A stretch of 64,000 nucleotides of DNA from Liolophura sinensis (lineage: Eukaryota > Mollusca > Polyplacophora > Chitonida > Chitonidae), in NCBI RefSeq assembly GCF_032854445.1, contig NC_088295.1, positions 7,814,501-7,878,500 on the forward strand. The letters are read 5' to 3'. This document shows, in pieces, positions 26,055 through 38,324 of the stretch. The notes under the pieces are model-generated. The model was given only the letters and a program-made list of their open reading frames with translations, was not told the origin of the DNA and did not search any database. A program made the position numbers and the translations under genes. The stretch's first letter is position 1, and each line of letters opens with the position of its first letter.

Positions 26055-26590
26055 AGTTCAAAAACAACTGTAAATGGAATGCTCATATCGCTAAAATATG
26101 TAAAGTTGCATAGCAGTGTTCGTGCATTTTGCAGAAAGAAAAATACCAATTTGGAAGAAAAGCACTTGAACAGACATATTTATATTTTATTAGACCCATA
26201 CTGAAGTACTGGTCGAGTGTTTGGGATGACTGCACTGCCATCGGGTCGAAAAATCTGGAACAGTTGCAGCACACTGCAACATGCATCGTAAAAGGTCTTC
26301 CGTTTAGCAGCAGCACAAATTCTTTATATCTCGAGATCAGATGGGAAACTTTACTATTTAGAAGGAAATTAGTAAAGCTAAAACTTATGTACCGAATGGT
26401 GAAGCTCCGTTCAATTTACAGTCTCTGGCACCACTAATTTATGATACGACACCATATAACTTAAGGAACTATGAAGGATACGTTATGTATAGGACAAGAT
26501 TAAATATATTTCTTGATTGTTTTTTTCCCTCAGTAATATGGAACAACAAAAGTTTTGTTCTCTCAGTATCAAGGCGAGTAACTAAACCAA
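26055..26590 (+). pseudogene. Truncated LINE reverse transcriptase, C-terminal piece
   Basis: The frame at 26129-26437 reads FGRKALEQTYLYFIRPILKY, then WSSVWDDC, LEQLQHTATCIVKGL, YLEIRWETLLFRRKLVKLKL and MYRMV. This is the typical segment after the palm of jockey/CR1-like reverse transcriptases (RxxLExxYxxFIRPxLEY, LExxQxxAxRIVTG, GWxxLxxRR). The upstream codons CKWNAHIAKICK and the downstream YNLRNYEGYVMYRTRLN, with a stop and a frameshift between, extend the match on both sides. It is 5'-truncated and inactive. Confidence 0.75.
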
Positions 26591-26699
26591 AGCAATCTAC
26601 AGGAAATAGAAAATTCAGCATAATTATTCCTCGGGCGAGGCATAAATGTAGTCATTTGAGTGTTCACCTAGTTCAAAGACTTCCCACCACCGACCAAGT

Positions 26700-26895
26700 C
26701 TCACCACCAAAAAGACAAGAGTGTTGATTCTCCTTGGTACACCGGAAACCATGGGTGATGATTCTCCTCCGCAGATCAGAGATACGAGTGGTGATTTTCC
26801 ACGTACACCAGAGACGTGTGGTGAAATTCCTACCTACACCAAAGATATGGACGGCGATTCTCGATGGTACAGCAGAGACAATGGTCGTATATATG
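26700..26895. repeat. Degenerate 39-40 bp tandem repeat
   Basis: Five units with CACCGGAAACCATGGGTGAT, GATTCTCC and later CACCAGAGACGTGTGGTGAA. This explains the overlapping frames at 26721-26981. Confidence 0.6.
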
Positions 26896-27721
26896 TACGC
26901 CAGAGACTGTGTGCAAGCCCATGTTTAGAAACTCCGATGCATCGTCTATATTTTACATTATTACGTATATGTACTGTATAATTTACCAGTAAATCAACCT
27001 GAAAGGCTTTCGACGACCGATACAACATACACTCGACCGTTTGCTCGCACTAATGACGAGTATTTTCACAACTGCATCCCTATTTATAGCATCCTGGCCC
27101 CGTTTTCTTCAAAGGCGTTTGTAAACGACGTGTTGCGCACTTGGTGATAATCCTGACAGGGTGAATGTTAAGTGGCAGGTCAAGCACGCTGGAGGTAGAG
27201 CATTCTAAGTGCCCCCCACAGCTGTGTCCCTAATTCAGGGTTCTGTAAAAAACCATCATATACAGGAAGGAACTAACCTCGTTCTTCTCGCTAATCTCCG
27301 GTAATTGTTTTCAAAACGGTGTGTTCTGCGCACAGTTACCGGAACGCTTTCCAGAGATTCAGTGCTTTTTAATGATAACCTAGCACCTTGCAACCTTGTG
27401 GTCGCATTTCAGCACTAGGAACTTAAAAGGACATCTTTGTCATTTCAGGATAATTATGGTCGATTGGCGGCTGGAAACAATTACCCATTATTTATATAAC
27501 GGAGTAATGTTTGAACGGCAAATACACCTTCGCTTCAGGGAAGTGACAAATCGTTCTTAGCTGTCGGCAGAAAATTAGAGCTGTTGTAAATCACGTAATC
27601 TCTGTCTGTATAAGATATAGCCACCGCAGATTTTTACATTCTTTTCGATATTCGACCGAGAAATGTTTTGGTAAAATTAATCGTAAGCAAAGGCTTACTC
27701 ATAAAATTTACTGTGGCATTA

Positions 27722-27800
27722 ATCGGCTTAATTTATTTGATTGGTGTTTTACCCGTACTCAAGATATTCCAGTTGTACGACGGCGGCCTAGTCGGCTTCA
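27722..27800 (-). mobile_element. SINE tail fragment
   Basis: TTATTTGATTGGTGTTTTAC, then CCGTACTCAAGATATTCC and GTACGACGGCGGCC, is the reversed 3' end of the common SINE. The open frame that crosses it (27668-27880) is therefore not a gene. Confidence 0.6.
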
Positions 27801-27879
27801 AATATGACGACAAATATACAGATATACATGAAGGTCTAAGGAGAGCTATATGTTATCTTGTACGCATCGGCTTTCGATA

Positions 27880-27912
27880 GTATGGTATAGTACAGTAGTA
27901 TAGTATAGTATA

Positions 27913-27981
<69 letters not shown>
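27880..27981. repeat. Microsatellites: (TATAG)n then (TA)n
   Basis: Several TATAG repeats at 27880-27915 lead into an uninterrupted TA tract of about 66 bases. Confidence 0.95.
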
Positions 27982-27982
<1 letters not shown>

Positions 27983-28007
27983 CATATTTAAGGTTCTAAC
28001 AATTTGT

Positions 28008-28135
28008 ACCCATTTATTTAATTCTTTGATTGGTGTTTTACGTCATATCCTCAAGAATATTTCTTGCCATAATGCTGGCCGCCGTCGTATAAGTGAAATA
28101 TTCTTGAGTAACACCAATAAAATAAATAAATCGTA
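28008..28135. mobile_element. Fold-back pair of SINE tails
   Basis: A reversed tail (TTTGATTGGTGTTTTACGTC, then CTCAAGAATATTTCTT) is joined directly to a forward 3' end (GCCATAATGCTGGCCGCCGT, then GAAATATTCTTGAGTAACAC and AAATAAATAAATCG). The two arms are complementary and could form a hairpin of roughly 45 base pairs per arm. Confidence 0.7.
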
Positions 28136-28640
28136 AGACTTGAGTCAAACATTCAATCACAGCTACAGCTAAAATGTTTCGCTCTTGGATATTTAACATT
28201 TGTGCACTGATTCTTTGCTGCAGAGCAATGTACCAACCAAAATTTTCAGATTTCAAAATCTTCTTGTTCTGAGTTTGGCCATTTAAGACCTAGAAATTTA
28301 TGACTTAAGTGTTAGGTTGCTGATTAGGGTTCGAGACCTGGCGCTCTAGCATAAGTAATGTCATAAACCTGACATTGCTTTGGAGTGTTTGGTGCTTTCT
28401 GGTGATGTGATCACATCAATATACCTCAATATTCGATTGTTCTCGAATATTCTTGATGTTCCGTGCTCTACTATTCATTCTTGTAAGATAATTGATTTTG
28501 TTATCTTGATAGAGGTAATCTGAATGGTTATTGTTGGGACATCACAAACAAATTTAATCCAAGCCATCTGTAAGCAATCAATTTAAACGTACATATTCAC
28601 AGCACCTCACGCAAAGTATAGGTTATTTTATTATGGTTTA

Positions 28641-28925
28641 GGCAATGGAGATGTGCTTGTTTCGTGCCACGATGCACTGAAGTCTACTGTACCAATGCTT
28701 CACTGTCTGTCAGGAAGGAACGACCATCGCATGTATTTGTCCTTCGACAAATCCGTATTCTGTGCAGATCTCGTAAACGGAAGAATTGTCCGGCTGGTCA
28801 GCGGGCAGCCACAAAGTCTGAGAAGAAGCCTGATTAGTATTCATTCACATCACACCCATGGAAAACTCAATCATTGTGGGCAAATGCTGACGATCAGGGA
28901 ACTAAAGCAATTTAAGGCTGGATAA
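28641..28925 (+). other. Possible terminal exon or exon relic
   Basis: An open stretch follows an acceptor-like TTATGGTTTAG and runs 94 codons to TAA, reading GNGDVLVSCHDALKS and later MYLSFDKSVFCADLVNGRIV, faintly like a beta-propeller strand pattern. No partner exon is visible and the family is not recognised. Low complexity is absent, so it is not a repeat frame. Treat as a weak candidate. Confidence 0.15.
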
Positions 28926-29561
28926 AGACACGGTAATAGAGCAATATAAGGTCTCAGTATAGCTATGTACTGTTTCTTTAACCAGGTGTAACCGATGATA
29001 ATGATATATTCGCCGAGTTAACAAAATCGCTATGGACAATGTGACCCCTATGAGAAACAACCCAGAGATCCCAGGGCTGTCTGGTTACAAGGAAGCAGTA
29101 AAATTCCAATCTTGTTTCATTCCATCCTTTCTGGCGGTTCACACATAGGTGATATTCAATTTGCAATGATGAGTTTTCCGAAGCTAAAGATAACTGGTTA
29201 TAAGATCATAACCTTCATGGACCTAGTCGAGAGCTTATACGAAATATTGACATACACGATATGAGGTAGGCACCTTTTTCAAAATTGACTCTACATACTC
29301 TTTTTTCAACATTTGTATAAAAAGGTGCAGATCAGAAATCTAGGCGTCAAAATAGGCAGTCTTACATACCAGCTCTCAACTAAATTATATGTTGCAGGTC
29401 AACAATCGCAAGGCAAATTCCTAAAACGACGTTCACCACGAACAAGTACGAAATTAAGATGAATTCAAACAAAAGCAACGATGTCAACAGTTCTGAATGA
29501 TGTTATATGTAAATGAATGGTTTATTTATTCATTTCATTGGTGTTTGACGCCGAACTCAAG

Positions 29562-29820
29562 AATGTTTTCTCCGGCCCGATGGCTCGGTACTGCGTTCGT
29601 TTCATTTTTTTTCGTGGGGGGGGGGGGGGGGGGGATAGATCCAGGGTCAATTCTGTGTCGGGTCACACCTAAGATTTTAAAAGAGGAAGTTGTAGCTTCC
29701 TCACTTGGCGTTCAGCATTAAAGGGACATTGCAACGACTGGTTCACCCATATCAGTGTAATGCCTCGGGTGGGCAGCTTACTTGCCTTCGGTAAGTCGCC
29801 TCAGTGAAGTCCACACATCA
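29562..29820 (+). mobile_element. SINE of the second family, with a poly(G) tract
   Basis: Head TCCGGCCCGATGGCTCGGTA, then a run of 17 or more G at about 29616-29634, then GATAGATCCAGGGTC, GAGGAAGTTGTAGCTTCCTC and GTAAGTCGCCTCAGTGAAGT. It is the reverse complement of the element at 22283 and is truncated at its 3' end. It follows a tail fragment of the first SINE family (29515-29560). Confidence 0.6.
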
Positions 29821-29974
29821 TCATATTTAATGCCATATCTAGCCGAAAAATACAGAAGACTTGCCTGTACAATTCTAGCGTTACCTACATAGATTTCTCT
29901 GCAAACCTGAACGCTGCCCAGATCAGTAGATAAATATGTATGTATGTATTATGACTCAATGCTACCAATACTGA

Positions 29975-30165
29975 CGTAAGCATATCATGCCAAAGACACC
30001 AAACATGACACCCCACCCACTTACATTATCCTGACACCAGGTCAATCAGTCATGTTTCCTTGCTCTAACCTCTCAGTGTCTCTGATATGACCCGATTCCT
30101 GGTCTCCCGACTTGAAAGCGGACGCTCTAACCACTAAGCCAACTAAGTGATCTGCCCAGAATTAG
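29975..30165 (-). mobile_element. tRNA-like SINE fragment
   Basis: CATGACACCCCACCCACTTA, CATTATCCTGACACCAGGTC and CGGACGCTCTAACCACTAAG: the reversed head has the look of a tRNA A-box region. Related sequence occurs at 56575-56650 (CATGACACCCCACCCAGTGA). Confidence 0.55.
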
Positions 30166-30169
30166 TCAG

Positions 30170-33050
30170 TGCATCTTTGTCTGGAACACAACCAAACCAG
30201 GCCTGTGAGTGACACATTCCTACCGGTAGATACGTACATACGCCGGACCTACCAAATAGTCATATTCTTGTTTAAAGAATGTTTTGTCCTCAGTACGGGT
30301 ACTAAAGCTTAGTTCTGATTGGGTGCTAGTGGACATATGCAAGACGCATAGAGAGCATGGGACATAACTCTGAAAACTAATCAATTTTGTAGACACTTTG
30401 CAAAACCACTCCGAACCTGCAGACCTACCACGTTGCATTAGTTTGGATTTCCTTTTCCACGAGCTATACATCAGAGATGTAAGTGTGTTGCGTGGCAAAT
30501 TATAACGAGGCGAGGTGAGCTTGCCAGTGAAGAAGATAATACACTCCATACTTCTTCGAAAGTACCCTTGCACACCATGCAGTCAGTTTCTAACAGAAGA
30601 CATCGATGTGACGCCGTGATACGCCGAGGGGAAAGATGTAAAGGCAAGCTATTTCTACCAGGATGTTTGACCAGAGGTCTAAAGTTTGATTGAGAGAGAT
30701 TATCTTAATGCTGATATTAAGCCAGAATCAACATCAATTTCAGCAAAACTATTCTTCATGTCTATAAATATTCATAATGCATTCCAATCAATACGTGCAT
30801 TAGGAAATTCTATATACTTATCATTCATGTAAAAATGACTGGAGTGCTTGGCAACATCTCGCAACATCTGGCAACATCTTGCAGCTTATTCAAGACAGTT
30901 AATGTATCGCCATTAATCAAACACCCTTGTCTTCTTAGAAGCTTGAGGCCCTTTGTTGACTTAGGGAGCTGAATTTTGAGGCGACTTCCTGACTCATTCA
31001 GCTGTATCTTGAGGCCCCTTGCCAACTCATTCAGCCGAATCTTGACATCCCTTGTTGACTCATTTTATGACTCACGATGTTGATGACAAAGGGCTTTGGC
31101 CAGTTTTCTCTAAGCATTATCCTGACAACCCTTGTAGAGTTAAATATGCTTGGGTATGATACGCCATTAAACTCTGCTGAAATAACTCCGCAAATAGACA
31201 GTAACTTCGCAGTTAATATTATCCTTTAGGAAGCTGTGAAGGAATTTTAATTCCTTCCAATACAGGTATATAAATAAAAGAATCTGACCCGACAAAAACC
31301 TTCAATTACATTTTCTTGTAAACTTCTACATTACACTGTTGTCCTAGTTTAGATAAGCCATGGATGACGTGAACATATTAGGGAATGTAAACAATCAGTG
31401 TATACCAGTAAGTACATAATAGAGTGGATGAATGCCATGTCATAACATATGATATTTACTGGTAGAATTGTGAGATCATCACAGACGCTAAAATTTAATC
31501 TAACCTATAGCTAAAGCTGTCATAAATCAATATTGAACTTCCTCAAAATTTGAACGTCTGTGCTTAAGAATAACCCAACATGCTGAAGACTGGCGAAACA
31601 TATGGTATCGCCACCCATTCACATGACAATGTATAAAGGTATTAGGTCACCTTGTGCTCCCTACCCCTTACACTAAGCCCCATGTACCAACACTGCTAAT
31701 TTTAAAGCTGTTTAACATGACTCCAGTCAGTACTGCACCTATAAAAGTATTGACACTGCTACCCTTAGGCCACACTAATTTAAATTGCTGTGTTACGGGC
31801 AATATTACTTTTTCTCCAGTATCATCAAAGGGCATAGATATCACTAGAGCCCAAGGGCTGTTAAATGGGTCTATTGCTCATCTATTTTTATTTATTTATT
31901 CTTGTACCTGATAACCAATTGTTCTCTAGTACAATTCATTGGTCTTCTCCACCCACAAAGGGCCTATCAATTATTCTGTCTGGAATGGAGGGCGCGGGCC
32001 CCACCTCATTATGACATGACTTAAAAGAGAATGCATTGCACCAGAACGCTATATTATTATATGATATACTGTAAGACTGAGGAAATTTTTTTGCAGTTAA
32101 GTCGTTACCATTTCTATTTGTTCGATTAGTGTGAGTATGAAAATCTTCATTTTTTGTACCACTGCCTTATGTGACAACAGATCAAGGCAAAATGTCAAGG
32201 CAGCATATCCTAATATAATATATGTTTTGGTACTTGCATTGTATGGTTTTATCTCAACAGTACAAACATGGCAAGGGCATATAAAATACAAGTACAATTT
32301 GTCCACCTTTTTTTCTCAATCTTTTCAGGATTATATCCAAATGTTCATCACATATAGCAAACACAATTAACAGCTCATTCCACAATGAAACAGATAAATT
32401 CTTCAACAGACCATGAAAACTTTGTATAATAAGTTTGTTGGCAATCGCGCAATTAGGAAAATCAACTATTGGGTACTCACCCAAGGGGTCAAGCAGTGCT
32501 ACAGTTAATTTTCAGAGGTACTGCGGTACTCCCTATTTTTCCAAGAGAGGGAGTATTGGGTAAGCCTACCGCAGTACACATTTTGTGAAAATACTCAACA
32601 CTTCACCATTTTGGGTCCCCAGCTATACTCCTGGAAAGTATGAAGTTGACTGAGTGAAGGGGGTTGAGAAAATCGAAAGACATACATGTAAAGTAATTAT
32701 TTGTGCTTTTTTTAGTTGTGTACAGGAATAATTTGCAGTTTTATAAAGTGCGCATCTTTAATCACTCAAACCATTTTTAGTGTCATTTTCATAATCACTC
32801 TATGCATAAATTCCACAGAAAAAAGTTTTAGTCCTCGACAAGGTTGAAGATTTACAATATTCACTTCTATATTCTTATACATGTTATACCTTTAATATGC
32901 TGTTTAGCATCAATGCATTTCTGTTCCTTGTCACATATCAGTTAGGATTTTGAAGTTTTCATCGCATAAATGAACCCATGATAGTTAAAACTATATTTAC
33001 AATTTTGTTCAGTTTTTGTTAAGATGCAAATACACTAAATGTAATTAATA
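30170..33050. other. No gene recognised
   Basis: Mostly unique AT-rich sequence. A 117-codon minus frame (30220-30573) and an 85-codon plus frame (31654-31911) have no recognisable domains, and their splice context is unremarkable. Probably non-coding. Confidence 0.45.
30838..31065. repeat. Degenerate tandem repeats
   Basis: GCAACATCTCGCAACATCTG at 30850-30885 is followed by imperfect units of about 37 bases sharing TTGAGGC, CTTGTTGACT and CATTCAGCT. Confidence 0.5.
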
Positions 33051-33054
33051 CCTG

Positions 33055-33178
33055 TGGATGATCGTGAGTTTCTCCCGGGGTTCTGCCGGATATCCTCCCA
33101 CCATGACGCTGGCTACCATCGCATGAGTGAAATATTCTTGAGTACAATGCAAAACACTAAGTAAATAAATAAATTGAA
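33055..33178 (+). mobile_element. SINE 3' half
   Basis: GATCGTGAGTTTCTCCCGGG, CCACCATGACGCTGGCTACC and GTGAAATATTCTTGAGTACA, ending AAATAAATAAATT, match the 3' half of the common SINE family. The head is absent. Confidence 0.7.
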
Positions 33179-33964
33179 CTAAAAATTTTACAGTATGTGC
33201 ATATTACTTTTTATCAGCCTCTGTACTAGTCTTGCAGAGTTGTGTCCCTTTGCACCTGTTGCCTCCACTTGCATTTATTGAATTTCTTAAGGTAAATGAT
33301 ATTTATTCCGTTACAATTAAACTAGCGACCTTATGGTCTCCATTCATTCCAGGTTAGCAAAATTTTTACTGTCTCTTAATTATTTTGACATGGGTTAGGC
33401 TTTTATAACTTTCACAGGGAAAGAACTTTTCAGGGATAGGCAATCAACATTTCTTACGTCATTGACTCTCTTTAGTCAGCGGTAATGCAGTTCTGAACTA
33501 TATGTGAGATGGGAACCATAAACACATCAGACACAAAATGACAAGAGGATTAACTTATGACATATTATTCACGTTATCCAAGACATCTGTGAGAAATTTT
33601 CACATGTATATCATCAATACTGTAAAATATGAATCAAATAAGATACGCGTTAGAAGTCAATGGGCCCAGCCATGACAAGCATGGAATAACACTTGTTATA
33701 CTACACAGTGAACAATACCACCTCTGTCTAAAGGGAAAGACATTTCATATCAATATACACAGTACACCTACAAATGACCTACTGTAAGCAAGTACATGTA
33801 ACTACTCATATGTGACGGTCATATGATATCATGTGGCGCTAGCTTTGAGATTTTCCCAAATTGGCAAACTGAAGGAACATTTAAAGATAAGTTGTTGATA
33901 AATTTCTTAAAACTTACAAGAGTTACATTTCAACATTATACCGCCAGGAGCGGAAGGGTATACA

Positions 33965-34190
33965 CTACCTGTAGAGGTAGAGCACTTTATCTCCATATGT
34001 AGAACAATGTATCTGTATATGTAGAACACTGCATCTGTATATGTAGAACACTCTATCTGTAGAATGTAGAACACTGTATCTGTAGATGTAGAACACAGTA
34101 TGTGTAGAACGAAGTACACTGTAGCTGTCGGAGTAGAACACTGTATCTGTAGACATAGAACACTATATCTGCAGATGTAGTTTGACCAAA
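33965..34190. repeat. Minisatellite, 22-23 bp units, reaching into FBXL15 exon 4
   Basis: Units read GTAGAACACTGTATCTGTAT, about nine copies. The FBXL15 stop codon (34163-34165) and the preceding CTGCAGATA lie within the right-hand edge of this array. Confidence 0.85.
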
Positions 34191-37100
34191 GCTTTTCTCT
34201 TGTTGTCAAATTTAGGAGGCACATCAAGGCGGACTTTTCGCTTCCTCATGGCGCTGAGGCTGATCTCTGTTATGTTACGACACTCTCGTACCTGGAGACC
34301 CTGTAAGGTGGGACAGTACTCCGCAAGAATCCTGTTAACAACAACAACACAATGACATTGATAAAATCACAACTTCTAAAGACAGGAACCGAGGTGTAGG
34401 TGAGCCTGTGAAGCTTTTATTCACAAAATGGTGAATATTCTACAGTTTTATATAGTTTTAATGACATAAATGTACGTTCCAGAGCCTATATAGTTGATCA
34501 AGAGAATAATGTATGCTTAAGAGTCTAATTAGTTTAATCCAATTGGCTGCTTCATTAAATGCAGCCTTACTTTACAGAGAAAGGTATACAGGCTAAAGTT
34601 TCTGAATAGGTTTATGCACATTCAGGTAGCATGCACCTTAAAGGGATACAGTATGATACAACACTGATTGGCTCACAATGGAGATAGGGTTTCCTGGGTT
34701 AAACCTTGCAGCCATGGTTATGCTTGAATAAATCTTACATAGCTAAAATTTAAGTTAGGCTAGGCATAATCCGGACTTGGCTATCTCTCACATCAGCCAA
34801 TCAGAAACAATTCTGTATGCCTTTAAAGTGCCTAAGGAGTTTATGCAGAAATGAGAACATATTTAAATGACACCAATTTGTTATGAATGAAAGAATACTT
34901 GGTTCAATGGCTAGGCAATATTTATTCAGAGCAAATGGCTGTTTGCTTTCTCATCAGTGAAACAGTATATATATTCCAGTGACAGACTATGAATACAATA
35001 TTTGTTGTAAACAATTTAACAAGAAAAACACTTCATACATGATTGCTTTTTCACAAGTTTACAAGCTTTCATAAGTAACTCTTCAGTGTCAATTGTAATG
35101 TGGTATCTGCCATGTAGAGCTATATGTACACAGTATGGATTTACACATCAAAAAACCAATCATTTACAGAGTGGTTTTTCTTTTCTGTTGTTGTTTTTTT
35201 TATAACAAATATTCTGACACCAACCCATAACCATATCTACTCAATGGTGCCATATTGTCTGGTAGAATGTGTTACATGTCTTTCCATGTAAGTCCATGGA
35301 GTATATATAACCTGTACATGGTACATCGAGAAGTGACACTGTTTACCTGACAGCCTGGTCGGTCACTCGCCAGCATCCCTTCAGACTGAGCTGTTGTAGG
35401 TGACGACAGGTCCGAGCTATTGTACACACTGCTTCATCTGTCAGGCCATAGATGTTCCCCAAATGGAGTGACATCAAACTGTCAAATACATAAACAAATG
35501 GTCACAATAAATTCACTTTCCAGTTTCTGGTAATTAATACTGTAAGCGTAGAGCACCAAAATATTACCTTAAAAAGTGTGAATGCCATCAATAGATGTAT
35601 ATGTAATTCTGCAATTTATAAGCATCCTAAAATAGAACACTAAGCCATGCCAACAGCAAATACTATTTCATCAACATTCTTGTAAAATATATATGACAAT
35701 TTTTAAAGCTCAAAAAAACCCATGTGTGCATGCAACAAACTGCAACAAAGTAAATCTGGATAGAATAAATTTAAGACAACATACATTTGTAAATTAAACT
35801 ATGCCTGTGTACATGTCTATACATGCCTAGGAATTTTTATCCCAAAGGCAATGTATGTACATTAGTCACAAATAAGGCATAATGCTTACTTTTGACAGAA
35901 CAGGACAAGGGCAATAACTGTGTCATCTCCAATATCCCAGCATCCGGTCAGATTGAGCTTTTCCAGTTTGCGACACTGCATGGCAACAGACGTGAGCCCT
36001 TCCTGGCTCACCCAGTGACAACTGCACAGGCACAGCTCCCGTAGCTCTGGGCAATGGCTGGCAAGTACCTGGAGAACCAGATTACTGATATTATTACAGC
36101 CTGTAAGGTCCACTCTCCTCAAATGGACATTGCTCCCTAACACAGGCATCAGCACATCATCTGTAAGCCAGTCCTTGGTGTTTTTCAGCACCAGTTCCCT
36201 CAGGTTCTGCATGTCTTCAGTAAGAGCCAGAAAAGCTCCTTTGTTAAACTTTGCACCAACTGAACTTAGATCGACCACAAATCTGTACTTGAAATACTCC
36301 TTTACAAGCTCTTTGGACTCTTGGCTGACAGCTTTGAGCAGAAACAGCTCCTTCAAACTGAGTCTACTGAGGATAAGTTCAAACCAGACATCTTGCCATG
36401 GTAACTCCCAGGGTGAGACCACAGTACTATTCTGGCCATCTCCAGAAGAGGACAGACTGTAACATTAGTGAGAGTGCATGTAGCATTTACAAATATCCTC
36501 TAACAATCCAGTATTTTGGTGATTTGCTAACAATAATGCAATTTGAAATGCCTTATAACTAATGATTAAATTGAACTTAAATATGACAGTTTACCAATAA
36601 AAAGTTTAGTTTTCATAGACAATCCATTCATTTTGCAACTCCTCAGAGAATATCATTTTGAGATGAATTTTATAACATTTCCTTACGCATCGTCACAATT
36701 AATGTAACGTTCAGTTTTTTTTCAAATATGGCCCTGGGCCCGGTTGTTCAAAAGTGTATTAGCTAATACTGTGTGGTATTAAGTTATATTTTATATTTAA
36801 GATTTGAGCCAATTTTTGGGCTAAGTACAAAACTGAATACTTGGCTTACAGTCAAATCTTGCAAACCTGTTTTTAAATGATCGAGTCATGATCTCAGAAT
36901 TACATGTAGACTTACACTAGTTTTGATTCCGGATCTGTCATCTCTATGGCTTGAAATATTTTGAAATTATCTGACTAATGATAATCCATGTCTGATCATG
37001 CATCCACAGACATATCTTTTCCAAAATTGTTCTGGTGTCGATCTTTTTACAATTCCTGAGAAAATAAAAAAATAAAAAAACTTCAATTCAGAAACAAAAC

Positions 37101-38321
37101 ACATCGAAAATACCATGAAGCTTTAGAACTACAAGGTCAAGGTGTCAATTCTACTAGTTTATATATTTGTTTGTGTATTTTTCCGAAAGATCATGCAGCC
37201 ATCTGCTGGTTGTTGGAAGAACTTCTCATCTATGACTAGAGATAACTTATATACACTCCCACATTATGGTGGGAGGAAACTGGAAGAGCCCGAGGGGAAC
37301 CCATGATCATCCACAGGTTGCTGGGAGACCTTCCCACATACAGCTGGGGAGGAAACCAGCTTTAGCTGGACTTGAACTTGTCGAGAGGCTTCCTTGTTTT
37401 TACACCACGCTGATGTGCTCATAATGTCAGCCAGGCAGGCCCCTATATATTAAAATAAAATAGATATGATGAGATCTAATCATGAGACAATGACATGCTC
37501 AAACATTTGACTATGTTTGACAGACTAGTTCAAGACAAAACCTATCCTCGGAATCATTCCCTCATATTCCACCAAAAGGGCAAATTTGCCCACCTGTCCA
37601 GAATTGCAAAATGGCCGGCTTGTCCAGACTTAGAATGCTTAGTGATTGTTGTCAAAAATTTTGCATATTTGAAATTAAATTGGCAGAGCCGATCACTGGA
37701 TAGTGAATGACACAATCATACCAACCAGCGATAATTGACATGATTGGTGCAACAGCAGATACCGGTAACGCGACCTGTTACTAATACACCGTCCTATGTG
37801 ATTGAGTCAGTGCCGGTAAACCTAATCTTTGCTTTAAAACAGCTACATTATTTGGGTGGATTTTTCCACTTACCAAATTGACTTTTTACCATTCTATCCT
37901 CCTACAGGCATGTAGTACTCTTACCCTAATCGCAACAGGCATACAAGTATCCGTATCCCCCATTTTATCACAATTACTATTTTGCTTCGCCAAGTTTGTG
38001 CGCATCATGTGGCGTTTAGGATGGCTTTGAGATAAATGGAAATGGGATGAGCATCACCATCACGCCGCGAACATAATGAATCAGACCAGAAACTTGACGT
38101 TTGTGACACCTGCCAAACACCTGTCAATACCTCATCCGGCCGGTGTGCGCATGCTACTGATAACGCTGTAAGTGTATGAGCAACAGTGTGTGATTTTCTG
38201 GGACAAAGAAAACAAAAATTCGCCCGACTTACACGATGAATATAGCATATGTTTGCAGAGAGCCTGGCTTCAACGAACTGCACGACACAACGTTTCCCAG
38301 TTGATGTTGTAAATACGACAT
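34163..38321 (-). CDS. FBXL15: F-box and leucine-rich repeat protein, FBXL15-type (4 exons)
   Basis: Substrate-recognition subunit of an SCF (SKP1-CUL1-F-box) ubiquitin ligase; vertebrate FBXL15 targets the HECT ligase SMURF1 in BMP signalling (family knowledge). Coding exons on the minus strand: 38321-38233 (tentative), 36456-35890, 35478-35347, 34331-34163. All have AG acceptors and GT donors, phases agree, and they sum to 957 bases, or 318 residues, against about 300 in human. The F-box starts near residue 48 (LPWQDVWFELILSRLSLKEL), followed by a run of cysteine-containing LRRs such as LRRVDLTGCNNISN, LEKLNLTGCWDIGDD and LQQLSLKGCWRVTDQAV. The tail AEYCPTLQGLQVREC, then MRKRKVRLDVPP, matches the FBXL15 C-terminal layout. 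The last codons (KLHLQI, stop) lie at the edge of a minisatellite and the usual family C-terminus appears replaced. Exons 2-4 are secure. Confidence 0.88.
37248..37445 (-). mobile_element. Diverged SINE copy upstream of FBXL15 exon 2 (intron 1)
   Basis: CCACATTATGGTGGGAGGAA, ATCCACAGGTTGCTGGGAGA and GAGAGGCTTCC, ending GCCAGGCAGGCCCCT, are the reversed body and head of the common SINE. The copy is old and has lost its tail. It lies in FBXL15 intron 1. Confidence 0.65.
38233..38321 (-). CDS. FBXL15: Tentative first coding exon of the FBXL15-type gene
   Basis: The exon at 36456 opens with one base that must complete a codon and has no in-frame ATG before the upstream stop, so the start lies in an earlier exon. 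This block reads ATG at 38321-38319, runs 29 codons plus two bases (starting MSYLQHQLGN), and ends at a strong donor, GTAAGT at 38232-38227. The phase fits exactly. Upstream in the same frame there is a stop and no other ATG. The encoded N-terminus is not recognisably conserved, as expected before the F-box, so the assignment rests on splice-site and phase logic only. A transcript could show a different first exon. Confidence 0.5.
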
Positions 38322-38324
38322 TGC

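Noticed and set aside
36130-36462. 110-codon plus-strand frame
   Set aside because: Antisense shadow of FBXL15 exon 2.
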